From positions 1 to 40,923 of the forward strand of contig DATBFX010000301.1 in assembly GCA_036558305.1 (NCBI GenBank): a stretch of DNA of 40,923 nt, read 5' to 3'. Shown here piece after piece: positions 8,125 through 15,169 of this stretch (its first letter is position 1; each line of letters opens with the position of its first letter). Source of the DNA: DATBFX01 sp036558305. GTDB lineage: Bacteria > Chloroflexota > Chloroflexia > Thermomicrobiales > UBA6265. The notes under the pieces were generated by a model that did no database searches, was not told the DNA's origin, and saw only the letters and a program-made list of their open reading frames with translations. A program made the position numbers and the translations under genes.

Positions 8125-8171
8125 GGCATCGCGAGCCGGGCCGCGTGACGCGGACGGGAGGAGACAGAGGC

Positions 8172-9464
8172 ATGGCAAGCGTGCAACCGGTACGGGCGGG
8201 CACACCACACGTCGTCGTCATCGGCGGCGGTTTCGGCGGGTTGAACGCGGCGCGGGCGCTGGCCAGGGCGCCGGTGCGGGTCACCGTCGTCGACCGGCGC
8301 AACCACCACCTGTTCCAGCCGCTCCTTTACCAGGTCGCGACCGCGTCGCTCTCGCCGGCGGACATCGCCTCGCCGATCCGCGGCATCTTGCGGAAGCAGG
8401 ACAACGCAAGCGTTCTCCTCGCCGAGGTGACGGCGATCGACCTCGCGCGGAAGGAGGTCGTGCTCGACGAGGAGCGGCTGGCCTACGACTACCTGATTCT
8501 TGCGGCGGGAGCCGGCCATTCGTATTTCGGGCACGACGATTGGGAGAAACTGGCGCCGGGGTTGAAGAGTCTGGAAGACGCGCTGGAGATCCGCCGCCGC
8601 ATCCTCCAGGCGTTCGAGGACGCGGAGCGGGTCAACGACGAGACCCAGCGCGACCGACTGATGACGTTCGTCGTCGTCGGCGGCGGTCCGACCGGGGTGG
8701 AGTTGGCCGGCGCCCTCGGCGAAATCTCCCGCTACACGCTGGCCCGCGACTTCGAGCACATCGATCCGACCTGGGCGAAGATCTACCTGCTCGAAGCCGG
8801 GCCGCGCATCCTGCCGACGTTCCCCGAGAAACTCGCCCGCAAGGCGGTGACCGACCTCAACCGGCTCGGCGTCCGCGTCCGGACCGGGGCGCTGGTGACG
8901 CGGGTCGACGACGAGGGTGTGATGCTCGGCCAGGAGCGGATCAGGGCCTGTACCGTCCTCTGGGCCGCGGGCGTCAAGGCGTCGCCGCTCGGCAGCCTGC
9001 TCGGCGTCGCCCTCGACCGCGCCGGTCGCGTGCCGGTGGAACCGGACTTGACCCTACCCGGACACCCGGAGGTCTACGTCGTCGGCGACCTGGCAGCGCT
9101 GGCCGGCACCGACGGCAAGCCGCTGCCTGGCGTCGCCCAGGTCGCGATCCAGCAGGGACGGTCGGCGTCGGCGAACGTCCTCCGCACGATCCGTGGGGAG
9201 TCGCGGCAACCGTTCCACTACCGGGACTACGGCACCATGGCGACGATCGGTCGCAACCGCGCCATCGCCGACATCCACGGTTACAAACTCTGGGGGTTCC
9301 CGGCCTGGGTCGCCTGGCTGTTCATCCACATCATGTACCTGATCGGCTTCCGCAACCGCCTCGTCGTCCTGGTCCAGTGGGCATGGGCCTACTTCACCTT
9401 CCAGCGCGGCGCCCGCCTGATCACGGTGACGGGGTACCAGCGGGAGCAGGAGGTACTCTCGTGA
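8172..9464 (+). CDS. ndh: Type II NADH dehydrogenase (NAD(P)/FAD-dependent oxidoreductase)
   Basis: The protein has 430 residues from the ATG at 8172, with GGAGGAGA upstream. It carries an FAD Rossmann motif GGGFGG (18-23), a second nucleotide-binding motif VVVGGGPTGVE (about 168-178) and the FAD ribityl motif VVGDLAAL (about 302-309). A C-terminal amphipathic/membrane segment is rich in Trp and Phe (about 375-415, with WVAWLFIHIMYLIGF). This arrangement is typical of NDH-2, which passes electrons from NADH to quinone at the inner membrane face without pumping protons. The next gene, after hairpin B, is a small two-helix membrane protein. Confidence 0.9.
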   Translation: MASVQPVRAGTPHVVVIGGGFGGLNAARALARAPVRVTVVDRRNHHLFQPLLYQVATASLSPADIASPIRGILRKQDNASVLLAEVTAIDLARKEVVLDEERLAYDYLILAAGAGHSYFGHDDWEKLAPGLKSLEDALEIRRRILQAFEDAERVNDETQRDRLMTFVVVGGGPTGVELAGALGEISRYTLARDFEHIDPTWAKIYLLEAGPRILPTFPEKLARKAVTDLNRLGVRVRTGALVTRVDDEGVMLGQERIRACTVLWAAGVKASPLGSLLGVALDRAGRVPVEPDLTLPGHPEVYVVGDLAALAGTDGKPLPGVAQVAIQQGRSASANVLRTIRGESRQPFHYRDYGTMATIGRNRAIADIHGYKLWGFPAWVAWLFIHIMYLIGFRNRLVVLVQWAWAYFTFQRGARLITVTGYQREQEVLS

Positions 9465-9468
9465 CGAG

Positions 9469-9604
9469 CTCCGAGCTCCGAGTTGCATGCGTGCCGGGAA
9501 AGCGGCGGCAGGGTCACTCGACGGGATCGGCGCGATCCGGTAGCCTAATGGTGGTCTCGAAGCTCGAAGCTCGAAGCTCGAAGCTCGGAACTCGGAGCTC
9601 GGAG
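9469..9604. repeat. Tandem-word hairpin B (heptamer GAGCTCC)
   Basis: Left arm 9469-9484 and right arm 9589-9604 are perfect 16-bp complements made of GAGCTCC words. The loop carries a further run of TCGAAGC heptamers (about 9558-9588). The left arm begins 5 bases after the stop codon of the NADH dehydrogenase gene. The right arm ends inside the GGAGG ribosome-binding site of the next gene. Confidence 0.85.
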
Positions 9605-9611
9605 GACGTCC

Positions 9612-9845
9612 ATGATTGCCCGACTGTTGGTGTCGTTCGGTGCCGTTGCCGCCTCGGTCGGTTTCACGATCTTCGGGATGGCGACGAGTTACATCAAGAT
9701 GGACCACGACATGGCCACCATCTCGTACGTCCTGATGGCCGTGGGCGGCGTCGCCACCGTGATCGGCATCTTCTGGTATCGCCTCGATGAGCGGCGGGCC
9801 GATGCGGTGGCGCAGGCGCGCTCCGGACAACCCACCGTCGGCTAG
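9612..9845 (+). CDS. Small two-helix membrane protein
   Basis: The protein has 77 residues from the ATG at 9612, seven bases after GGAGG. Two hydrophobic segments (about 3-24 and 38-56) are joined by a short polar loop with KMDHD. The C-terminus is polar (YRLDERRADAV) and probably cytoplasmic. No family recognised. It follows the NADH dehydrogenase gene and precedes a strong hairpin, so it may be the last gene of that unit. Confidence 0.7.
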   Translation: MIARLLVSFGAVAASVGFTIFGMATSYIKMDHDMATISYVLMAVGGVATVIGIFWYRLDERRADAVAQARSGQPTVG

Positions 9846-9865
9846 CGATCCATCTCGAGTCGTCA

Positions 9866-9904
9866 CGCGTCGAGGCCCCGGGTCGAACCCGGGGCCTCGA
9901 CGCG
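9866..9904. terminator. Strong 17-bp hairpin, terminator-like
   Basis: CGCGTCGAGGCCCCGGG (9866-9882) pairs perfectly with 9888-9904 across the loop TCGAA. No T-run follows, so a factor-independent role is uncertain. It lies 21 bases after a stop codon and could end or protect that transcript. Confidence 0.6.
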
Positions 9905-10004
9905 TCCGACATTCGGCATTCTTGCCGATGCCGCGGTCGTCCCCTCCCTACCATCGTGGCGGGTGAACGGGTGGTTCACCGATGGGATGGCGAGAGGGTA
10001 CGCG

Positions 10005-10943
10005 ATGATGACGTCGATCCGGCCCCGCGCGTTTTCGGTCTTCGCACTCCGGTATCTCCACCGCACGGTCGCGGTCGTGTCCGGTCTGGCATTGACGGTG
10101 GTGGCCGCCGGGTTGTACGCGCGTGCATCCTGGGCAACCGCGCTCTGGCCATGGCCGGACGTGCGGATGACCTACATCTTCCTGGCGTCGGTGCTCGCCG
10201 CGGCGATCGCGCCGTCGATCTGGATCGGCGTCACCGGCGAGCTGGCGGTGCTGGCGCCGGGCGCGCTCAACACGCTCTTCCTCAACCTGATGTTCGCCGC
10301 CTACCTCGGCGCCCGTGGTCTCCGGCGCGACGAACCGAAACTGCTCGTCGCCGCGGCGGTGAACCTGGCGGTCGTTCCCTTCTTCGTTTCGCTCCGGCGG
10401 CGGAGCCGGGCGATCCCGGTCAAGGACACGCGGCCGATGCCGCGCCTCGTCACCTTCGCCATGTGGACGATCTGCGGCCTGCTGGTCGTCGTCGGGATAC
10501 CGCTGCTGATCCAGGTCGACAACGTCTTTCCGTGGTCGCTGACGCCGCAGACCTCGACGATCTTCGGTTGCGTCTTCCTCGGCGCGGCCGGCTATTTCGC
10601 CTACGTCGCGCGCTGGCCGTACTGGGTCTTCGGCCTGGCGCCGCTCCTCGGCTTTTTCGCCTACGATCTGGTCCTCTTCACCCCGTACATCGACCTGCTC
10701 CGGCGACCGGCCGGCGGGTTCTCCGGGTCGTCCGCATCGTACGGCGGCTACTACGGCTCGTACGGGACGACGGTTACCGGCAACGGCGTCAACGAGTGGA
10801 GTCTGGCGGTCTACCTCGCCGTCATCGGGGTCAGCGCCGTCTTCGCCGCCGTTTTCCTCTTCCTCAACCCCGCGACTCGCCTGCGCGTGCGCTCCTTCTC
10901 GGGTCTGCGCCAACTGCCCCTGCTCGCTCGCCACGCGGCCTGA
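10005..10943 (+). CDS. Polytopic membrane protein of unknown function
   Basis: From the ATG at 10005 (GAGAGGG eight bases upstream) the protein has 312 residues; an earlier in-frame ATG at 9963 is possible. About eight hydrophobic segments are visible, for example VAVVSGLALTVVAAGLYA, MTYIFLASVLAAAIAPSIWI and LVTFAMWTICGLLVVVGIPL. A Gly/Tyr/Ser-rich loop (SGSSASYGGYYGSYG) precedes the last helix. No transporter or enzyme motif recognised. It lies between the NADH dehydrogenase unit and a response regulator, without a clear functional link to either. Confidence 0.7.
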   Translation: MMTSIRPRAFSVFALRYLHRTVAVVSGLALTVVAAGLYARASWATALWPWPDVRMTYIFLASVLAAAIAPSIWIGVTGELAVLAPGALNTLFLNLMFAAYLGARGLRRDEPKLLVAAAVNLAVVPFFVSLRRRSRAIPVKDTRPMPRLVTFAMWTICGLLVVVGIPLLIQVDNVFPWSLTPQTSTIFGCVFLGAAGYFAYVARWPYWVFGLAPLLGFFAYDLVLFTPYIDLLRRPAGGFSGSSASYGGYYGSYGTTVTGNGVNEWSLAVYLAVIGVSAVFAAVFLFLNPATRLRVRSFSGLRQLPLLARHAA

Positions 10944-11053
10944 GCGGGGACCGCCTCCGCGGTCGCATTCGTCACCGACGGCACCGGACTTGCATGCATT
11001 CCCTGCATCCTGTCGGCGCCGGCAGGTCGACGATCCGAGTGATGGGATCCGTC

Positions 11054-11416
11054 ATGCCCCGTACGATCCTCGTCGTGGACGACGACCGCCCGATCGCCGA
11101 CGTGCTGGCCGATCTTCTCTGCGACGAGGGCTACGACGTGCGCACCGCCTACGACGGCCAGGCGGCGTTGCGCGAATTCGAGCGCGAACCGGTCGATCTC
11201 ATCCTCAGCGACGTCTCGATGCCGCGCCTCGACGGGCCGGCACTGATCCGCCAGTTGCGCGCGCGGGGCCGGGCCGTCCCCGTCATCCTGATGAGCGCCG
11301 TCTACCAGGACGTCGACCTCCCCGGCGTGGAGTTCGTCCCCAAACCGTTCGACGTCGGTCAGGTGGCCGATCTGGTCGCCCGCGTCGTCGAGCAGAACGG
11401 GGCATTGCACCGGTGA
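11054..11416 (+). CDS. Single-domain response regulator (REC)
   Basis: The receiver domain is complete, with the acidic pair (VVDDDRP), phosphoacceptor Asp in LILSDVSMP, Ser in LMSA and Lys in PKPF. There is no output domain, so it acts like CheY or Spo0F by protein contact. I chose ATG 11054 (120 residues); ATG 11042 gives MGSV extra, and neither has a strong ribosome-binding site. No histidine kinase is adjacent. Hairpin C follows the stop codon. Confidence 0.85.
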   Translation: MPRTILVVDDDRPIADVLADLLCDEGYDVRTAYDGQAALREFEREPVDLILSDVSMPRLDGPALIRQLRARGRAVPVILMSAVYQDVDLPGVEFVPKPFDVGQVADLVARVVEQNGALHR

Positions 11417-11420
11417 GGTG

Positions 11421-11509
11421 TTAGTCGTCAGTCGTCAGTCGTCAGTCGTCAGTCGAGATTGACGGGCGCACAGGAGGGCGGCTCCGTGCCGTTCTGACGA
11501 CTGACGACT
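11421..11509. repeat. Tandem-word hairpin C (heptamer GTCGTCA)
   Basis: Left arm 11421-11455 holds nearly five GTCGTCA words. Right arm 11494-11509 is a perfect 16-bp complement of 11423-11438 and can slip between registers. It lies between two convergent genes, the response regulator and RidA. The entry sequence CCGTTCTGACGACT of the right arm is shared with loci F and H. Confidence 0.85.
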
Positions 11510-11511
11510 GG

Positions 11512-11943
11512 CTACTCCGGCACCACGGCGATGGCGTCGATCCCGATGAGAAACTCGGGACGGGTGAGGGCGGCGACGACCACGATGGTATTGGCCGGAG
11601 GGTTCGGGCGGTTGCCCCACCAACGCAAACCCACCGCGGCTGCCGTCTCGATCGGTTGACCCTGCACGAGACAGATCGTCCAGGTGACGAGGTGTTCGGG
11701 TTTGGCCCCGGCCGCGGCGAGGCAGGCTTCGACGTTCTTGAGCACCTGTTCGGTCTGCGCGCCGATGTCGCCCCGGCCGACGATCCGTCCCGCGCCATCG
11801 ACGGCGCATTGCATGCCGACGTAGACCGTTTTCACCGGACCGCCGGCAACCACGACCTGGGTGAACGCAGGGTTGGCGTGGAGCGTCTCCGGGTTGAGGT
11901 AATGGATGGCGCCCGCGGCGGCGGGCGAAGGCTGATCGGTCAT
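11512..11943 (-). CDS. RidA/YjgF family protein
   Basis: The protein has 143 residues; the ATG at 11943 follows GGAGAACCCG. RidA-type features are YVGMQCAVDGAGRIVGRGDI, GAQTEQVLKNVEACLAAAG and the C-terminal FLIGIDAIAVVPE. Some canonical positions differ: the C-terminal Arg that RidA uses to bind the 2-iminoacid carboxylate is not in the usual sequence. It could thus be a YjgF-like relative and not a true enamine/imine deaminase. It lies 29 bases behind the SRAP gene on the same strand, probably one transcript. Confidence 0.85.
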   Translation of the reverse strand: MTDQPSPAAAGAIHYLNPETLHANPAFTQVVVAGGPVKTVYVGMQCAVDGAGRIVGRGDIGAQTEQVLKNVEACLAAAGAKPEHLVTWTICLVQGQPIETAAAVGLRWWGNRPNPPANTIVVVAALTRPEFLIGIDAIAVVPE

Positions 11944-11972
11944 CGGGTTCTCCTCTGCCCGGCGCTCGCCGT

Positions 11973-12662
11973 TTAGCTCGCTCGCGCCAGCGGGAGTTGC
12001 CGGGGTTTGATCAGCTCGGGGCCGTCGTTGCGGGCGTCGTTGACCGTCGTCGCGATCGGGTAGGCGACGAGGTCCTCGGACGGTCGCGGATCGAACAGCG
12101 GCTCCAGCGCACGCACGTCGTCGAGTTTGGGGTCCAGCCAGAAGCCCTCGTCCTCTGGACGCAGGATCACCGGCATCCGATCGTGGATCGGGGCGAGCAG
12201 GGCGTTGGCGCGGGTGGTCAGGATCGCGTAGGAGGCGACCGGGGCGTCGTCCGCCGGCGCAAACTCGTCGTAGAGCCCGGCGAAGGCGAACAAGGGCTGA
12301 TCCTTGACGCCGATGAAGTACGGTTGCTTGCGGTGGACGCGGGCCTGCCACTCGTAGAAGCCCGAAACCGGGACCAGACAGCGACGGCGGCGAATCAGGT
12401 CGCGAAACATCGGTTTCTCGGCCACCGTCTCCGCCCGCGCGTTGATCGGCGCGACGCCGCCGTGGCCGAGCGTCTGCCAGCGCGGGATCAACCCCCATTG
12501 CATCAACTTGATCGACCGCTCACCGTCCTCATCCGCGACGACGACCGGCAGTTCTTGACTCGGTGCCACGTTGTAGACCGAGGCGAGCTCGAACCGCAAT
12601 TGCTTCGCCTGGAAACGCTCCGAAATGTCGTCGACGTTTTGCAAGGTGTACCGACCGCACAT
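11973..12662 (-). CDS. SRAP (SOS response-associated peptidase) family, YedK/HMCES-like
   Basis: The protein has 229 residues and starts MCGRYT, so Cys2 becomes the N-terminal residue that crosslinks to abasic sites in single-stranded DNA. Other family positions are INARAET, CLVPVSGFYEW and IHDRMPVIL with the conserved His. The product shields abasic sites through a DNA-protein bond. Ribosome-binding site AGGAGCC lies just upstream. A TATACT -10 box and a near-palindrome that resembles a LexA box lie about 55 bases upstream. Confidence 0.92.
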   Translation of the reverse strand: MCGRYTLQNVDDISERFQAKQLRFELASVYNVAPSQELPVVVADEDGERSIKLMQWGLIPRWQTLGHGGVAPINARAETVAEKPMFRDLIRRRRCLVPVSGFYEWQARVHRKQPYFIGVKDQPLFAFAGLYDEFAPADDAPVASYAILTTRANALLAPIHDRMPVILRPEDEGFWLDPKLDDVRALEPLFDPRPSEDLVAYPIATTVNDARNDGPELIKPRQLPLARAS

Positions 12663-12713
12663 GGATGGCTCCTTTCTCGGCGCTCCTCACCGGGGCGAGG
12701 AATGTCGTGGCGA

Positions 12714-12731
12714 AGTATAGAACATTTATTC
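12714..12731 (-). promoter_or_regulatory. -10 box and LexA-like site before the SRAP gene
   Basis: On the minus strand TATACT (12719 to 12714) lies directly next to GAATAAATGTTC (12731 to 12720). This differs at one base from the GAAC-N4-GTTC core of many Gram-positive-type LexA boxes. No clear -35 box was seen. An SOS link is plausible for this gene family but is inferred. Confidence 0.4.
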
Positions 12732-12873
12732 TGAATACGCGAATCGTGCGCCCGGACGACGACCCCCTGGCGTGGCGGCTCGCGCGTTGTTCGCATCGCA
12801 CGAAACGCGACGCCGCCACTGCATCGCTCGCTACATTTCCTCTGCGACGAATTTCGGATCGCGCAGGGCGTTG

Positions 12874-12902
12874 TTGACGAGGCGCCCCTTCGGTACTACG
12901 AT
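12874..12902 (+). promoter_or_regulatory. Sigma-70-like promoter of peptide-transport cluster 1
   Basis: TTGACG (12874-12879) and TACGAT (12897-12902) are separated by exactly 17 bases and lie 88 bases before the permease start. The rest of the 327-base gap (12663-12989) shows no gene. Confidence 0.5.
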
Positions 12903-12989
12903 CACGGCGTTCGGCACAAGACGGCCCCGGCAAGCGAGCGCAAACGGGGCCGGGACGACGACCTTCGCCGCGATCGGAGACCCCGCCGC

Positions 12990-13940
12990 ATGGCGACCTA
13001 CGTTCTGCGCCGGTTGCTCGGCCTCATCCCCGTCCTCTTTGGGATCTCCCTCGTCGTCTTCTTCCTGATGAAGCTGATCCCCGGCGATGTCGCCCAGGCC
13101 CTCCTCGGCTTGACCGCCCGCCCCGAGGACATCGCCAACCTGCGCCAGGCCCTCGGCCTCAACGACCCCATTTATGTCCAGTACGTCAAATGGCTCGAAC
13201 ACGTCCTCCGCGGTGATCTCGGCACGTCCCTCCAGCAGCGGACCGCCGTCCTCCCCTTTGTCCTGGAGCGGTTTCAAAACACCTTGCTGCTCACCGCCGC
13301 CTCGACCGTCATCTCGCTCCTGATCGGTCTGCCGGCCGGGATCATCTCGGCGACCAAGCAGTATTCGGTCTTCGACCGGGTCAGCATGCTCTTCGCCCTC
13401 TTCGGCAACAGCATGCCGGCGTTCTGGCTCGGTCTGATGTCGATCCTGATCTTCTCGCTGAGGTTGCATTGGCTGCCGACCGGCGGCATGTGGCCGATGG
13501 TTGGCCCCCGCACACCCTGGGTCCTCCTCCAACACCTGGCGCTGCCGGCGATCACCCTCGGCGCCGCCTCCGCCGCGATCACCGCCCGCATCACCCGCTC
13601 CTCGATGCTCGAAGTGATCCGCCAGGACTACGTCCGCACCGCCCGCGCCAAGGGACTTGCCGAACGCTCCGTCCTCACCCGGCACACGCTCAAGAACGCC
13701 CTGCTGCCGATCCTGACGGTCGTCAGTCTCCAGTTCGGCTTCCTCCTCGGCGGTGCCGTCCTCACCGAAACCGTCTTCTCCTGGCCCGGCGTCGGCCTCG
13801 CCCTCTACAACGCCATCTCCTTCCGCGACTACCCGATGGTCCAGGGCGGCGTGCTCGTCGTCGCCTGCTCGTTCGTGATCGTCAACCTCATCACCGACCT
13901 CCTCTACGCCTTCATCGATCCGCGGATCAAGTACTCGTGA
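12990..13940 (+). CDS. Peptide ABC transporter permease, DppB/OppB type
   Basis: The protein has 316 residues. The N-terminus MATYVLRRLLGLIPVLFGIS and LIPGD motif are typical of DppB-type permeases; about six membrane helices follow. The EAA loop lies at about 203-222 with SSMLEVIRQDYVRTARAKGL, the contact site for the ATPase. The C-terminus ends YAFIDPRIKYS as in the family. It forms the pore with the DppC-type partner downstream. No ATPase lies in this cluster. Confidence 0.92.
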   Translation: MATYVLRRLLGLIPVLFGISLVVFFLMKLIPGDVAQALLGLTARPEDIANLRQALGLNDPIYVQYVKWLEHVLRGDLGTSLQQRTAVLPFVLERFQNTLLLTAASTVISLLIGLPAGIISATKQYSVFDRVSMLFALFGNSMPAFWLGLMSILIFSLRLHWLPTGGMWPMVGPRTPWVLLQHLALPAITLGAASAAITARITRSSMLEVIRQDYVRTARAKGLAERSVLTRHTLKNALLPILTVVSLQFGFLLGGAVLTETVFSWPGVGLALYNAISFRDYPMVQGGVLVVACSFVIVNLITDLLYAFIDPRIKYS

Positions 13941-13943
13941 CGA

Positions 13944-14064
13944 GACGGACAGACGGACAGACGGACAGACGGACCGAGTCAGCCGTCCCAGGTCTCAAGT
14001 CGCAAGAACGGACTTCGTCTGACGTCGGACCTGAGACCTGAGACTTGAGACCTGGGACGGCTGA
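13944..14064. repeat. Tandem-word hairpin D (GGTCTCA words) with GACGGACA octamers
   Basis: Arms 13979-14001 and 14042-14064 are perfect 23-bp complements. The intervening part has more GACCTGA/GGTCTCA-like words. Before the left arm, 13944-13973 is almost four tandem GACGGACA octamers, also seen at loci F and I. The element fills the gap between the two permease genes. Confidence 0.88.
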
Positions 14065-14079
14065 TACGGGGAACCACGG

Positions 14080-15015
14080 ATGACCGAGTTGGTCGCAGGT
14101 GAAACGCGAGAACGCGAGGCGGCGTCCGCCGGGGAGTGGCGTGAGCAGTTGCTGACGCCGCTGGCGAAACCGCAGTCGCAGTTGGGTCTGGTCTGGCGCG
14201 GGTTACGGCGCGACAAGTTCGCCCTCCTCGGCGGGGCGATCGTCGTGTTCACGGTGTTCATGGCCCTGGCGGCGCCGGTCCTAGCGCCGCACGACCCGCT
14301 CAAGCAGAACGCGAAGGTACGCCTGGCGCCGATCGGCACCGAGAACCACATCCTCGGCACCGACGGCAACGGCCGCGACATGCTCTCCCGCCTCATCTAC
14401 GGCAGCCGCACCACCCTCCTGATCGCCACCATCCCGGTGCTGGTCGCCGCGGTCCTCGGCTTGATCATGGGACTCGTCGCCGGTTACGCCGGCGGGTGGG
14501 TCGATTCCGTCTTGATGCGGCTGGCCGACATCCTCTTCGCCTTTCCCGCCATCCTCCTCGCGATCGCCATCGTCGCCGCCCTCGGACCCGCCCTCCTCAA
14601 CGCGATGATGGCGCTGGCGATCGTCTTCATCCCCGCCTTTGCCCGCCTGGTCCGCGCCTCGGTCCTCTCGCTGCGCAACCGCGAGTACGTGCTCGCCGCG
14701 CGGGCGAGCGGAGCGACGGGCGGCCGGATCATCGCCCGCCACATCCTCGTCAACTCGCTGCCGACGATCATCGTTTTCGCCACCTTGCAGACCGGTCAGA
14801 TGATCATCTTCGGCGCCGCCCTCTCCTTCCTCGGTCTCGGCGTCCAGCCGCCCACCCCCGACTGGGGCAAAATGGCGGACGACGGCCGCAACGCGATGCT
14901 GAAGGCACCCTGGGTGACCACCCTGCCCGGCATCGCCATCTTCATCGTGTCGGTCGGCTTCAACCTCCTCGGCGATGGTCTGCGCGACGCGCTCGACCCG
15001 ACGCTGAAGGTGTAG
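14080..15015 (+). CDS. Peptide ABC transporter permease, DppC/OppC type
   Basis: The protein has 311 residues. It has a soluble N-terminus of about 45 residues, a first helix (LLGGAIVVFTVFMALAAPVL), the family motif LGTDGNGRDMLSRLIYGSR (about 101-119), further helices, an EAA loop with YVLAARASGATGGRIIARH and the C-terminal GLRDALDPTLKV. It pairs with the DppB-type permease upstream. Nucleotides 14706-14723 recur at 28724-28741 next to a permease gene remnant. Confidence 0.92.
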   Translation: MTELVAGETREREAASAGEWREQLLTPLAKPQSQLGLVWRGLRRDKFALLGGAIVVFTVFMALAAPVLAPHDPLKQNAKVRLAPIGTENHILGTDGNGRDMLSRLIYGSRTTLLIATIPVLVAAVLGLIMGLVAGYAGGWVDSVLMRLADILFAFPAILLAIAIVAALGPALLNAMMALAIVFIPAFARLVRASVLSLRNREYVLAARASGATGGRIIARHILVNSLPTIIVFATLQTGQMIIFGAALSFLGLGVQPPTPDWGKMADDGRNAMLKAPWVTTLPGIAIFIVSVGFNLLGDGLRDALDPTLKV

Positions 15016-15020
15016 CGGTC

Positions 15021-15150
15021 AGCCGGTAGCCGGTAGCCGGTAGCCGTCAGCCGTCAGTTCTGGGCGGCTGGCGACGGCGGGTGACAAAGGAGGTGATCTA
15101 AGCGAAACGAGTCGCGCGGCGATTCTACTGACGGCTGACGGCTGACGGCT
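15021..15150. repeat. Tandem-word hairpin E (AGCCGTC / AGCCGGT words)
   Basis: Left arm 15021-15057 has AGCCGGT words followed by AGCCGTC words. AGCCGTCAGCCGTCAG (15042-15057) pairs perfectly with 15128-15143 or 15135-15150. The loop holds a 13-base match to the full anti-Shine-Dalgarno tail (15086-15098). It lies between the DppC-type permease and binding protein 1. Confidence 0.85.
15086..15098 (+). promoter_or_regulatory. Full-length Shine-Dalgarno-like sequence inside hairpin E
   Basis: AAAGGAGGTGATC is complementary to the whole conserved 3' tail of 16S rRNA. The only start in reach is GTG ATC TAA, overlapping it, which would give a two-codon frame. The real gene begins 84 bases later with its own AAAGGAG at about 15158. 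Confidence 0.5.
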
Positions 15151-15169
15151 CGCACGAAAGGAGCACTCC

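Noticed and set aside
10949..10964. GACCGC/GCGGTC hairpin as a terminator
   Set aside because: Only 6 bp with no T-run; too weak to call.
11421..11509. Possible CRISPR array because of short tandem repeats
   Set aside because: Units are only 7 bases with no spacers, and no cas genes are present.
13944..13973. GACGGACA array as a replication origin iteron set
   Set aside because: Only about four copies, no AT-rich unwinding region, no DnaA boxes or rep gene; the same array recurs in hairpin loops elsewhere.
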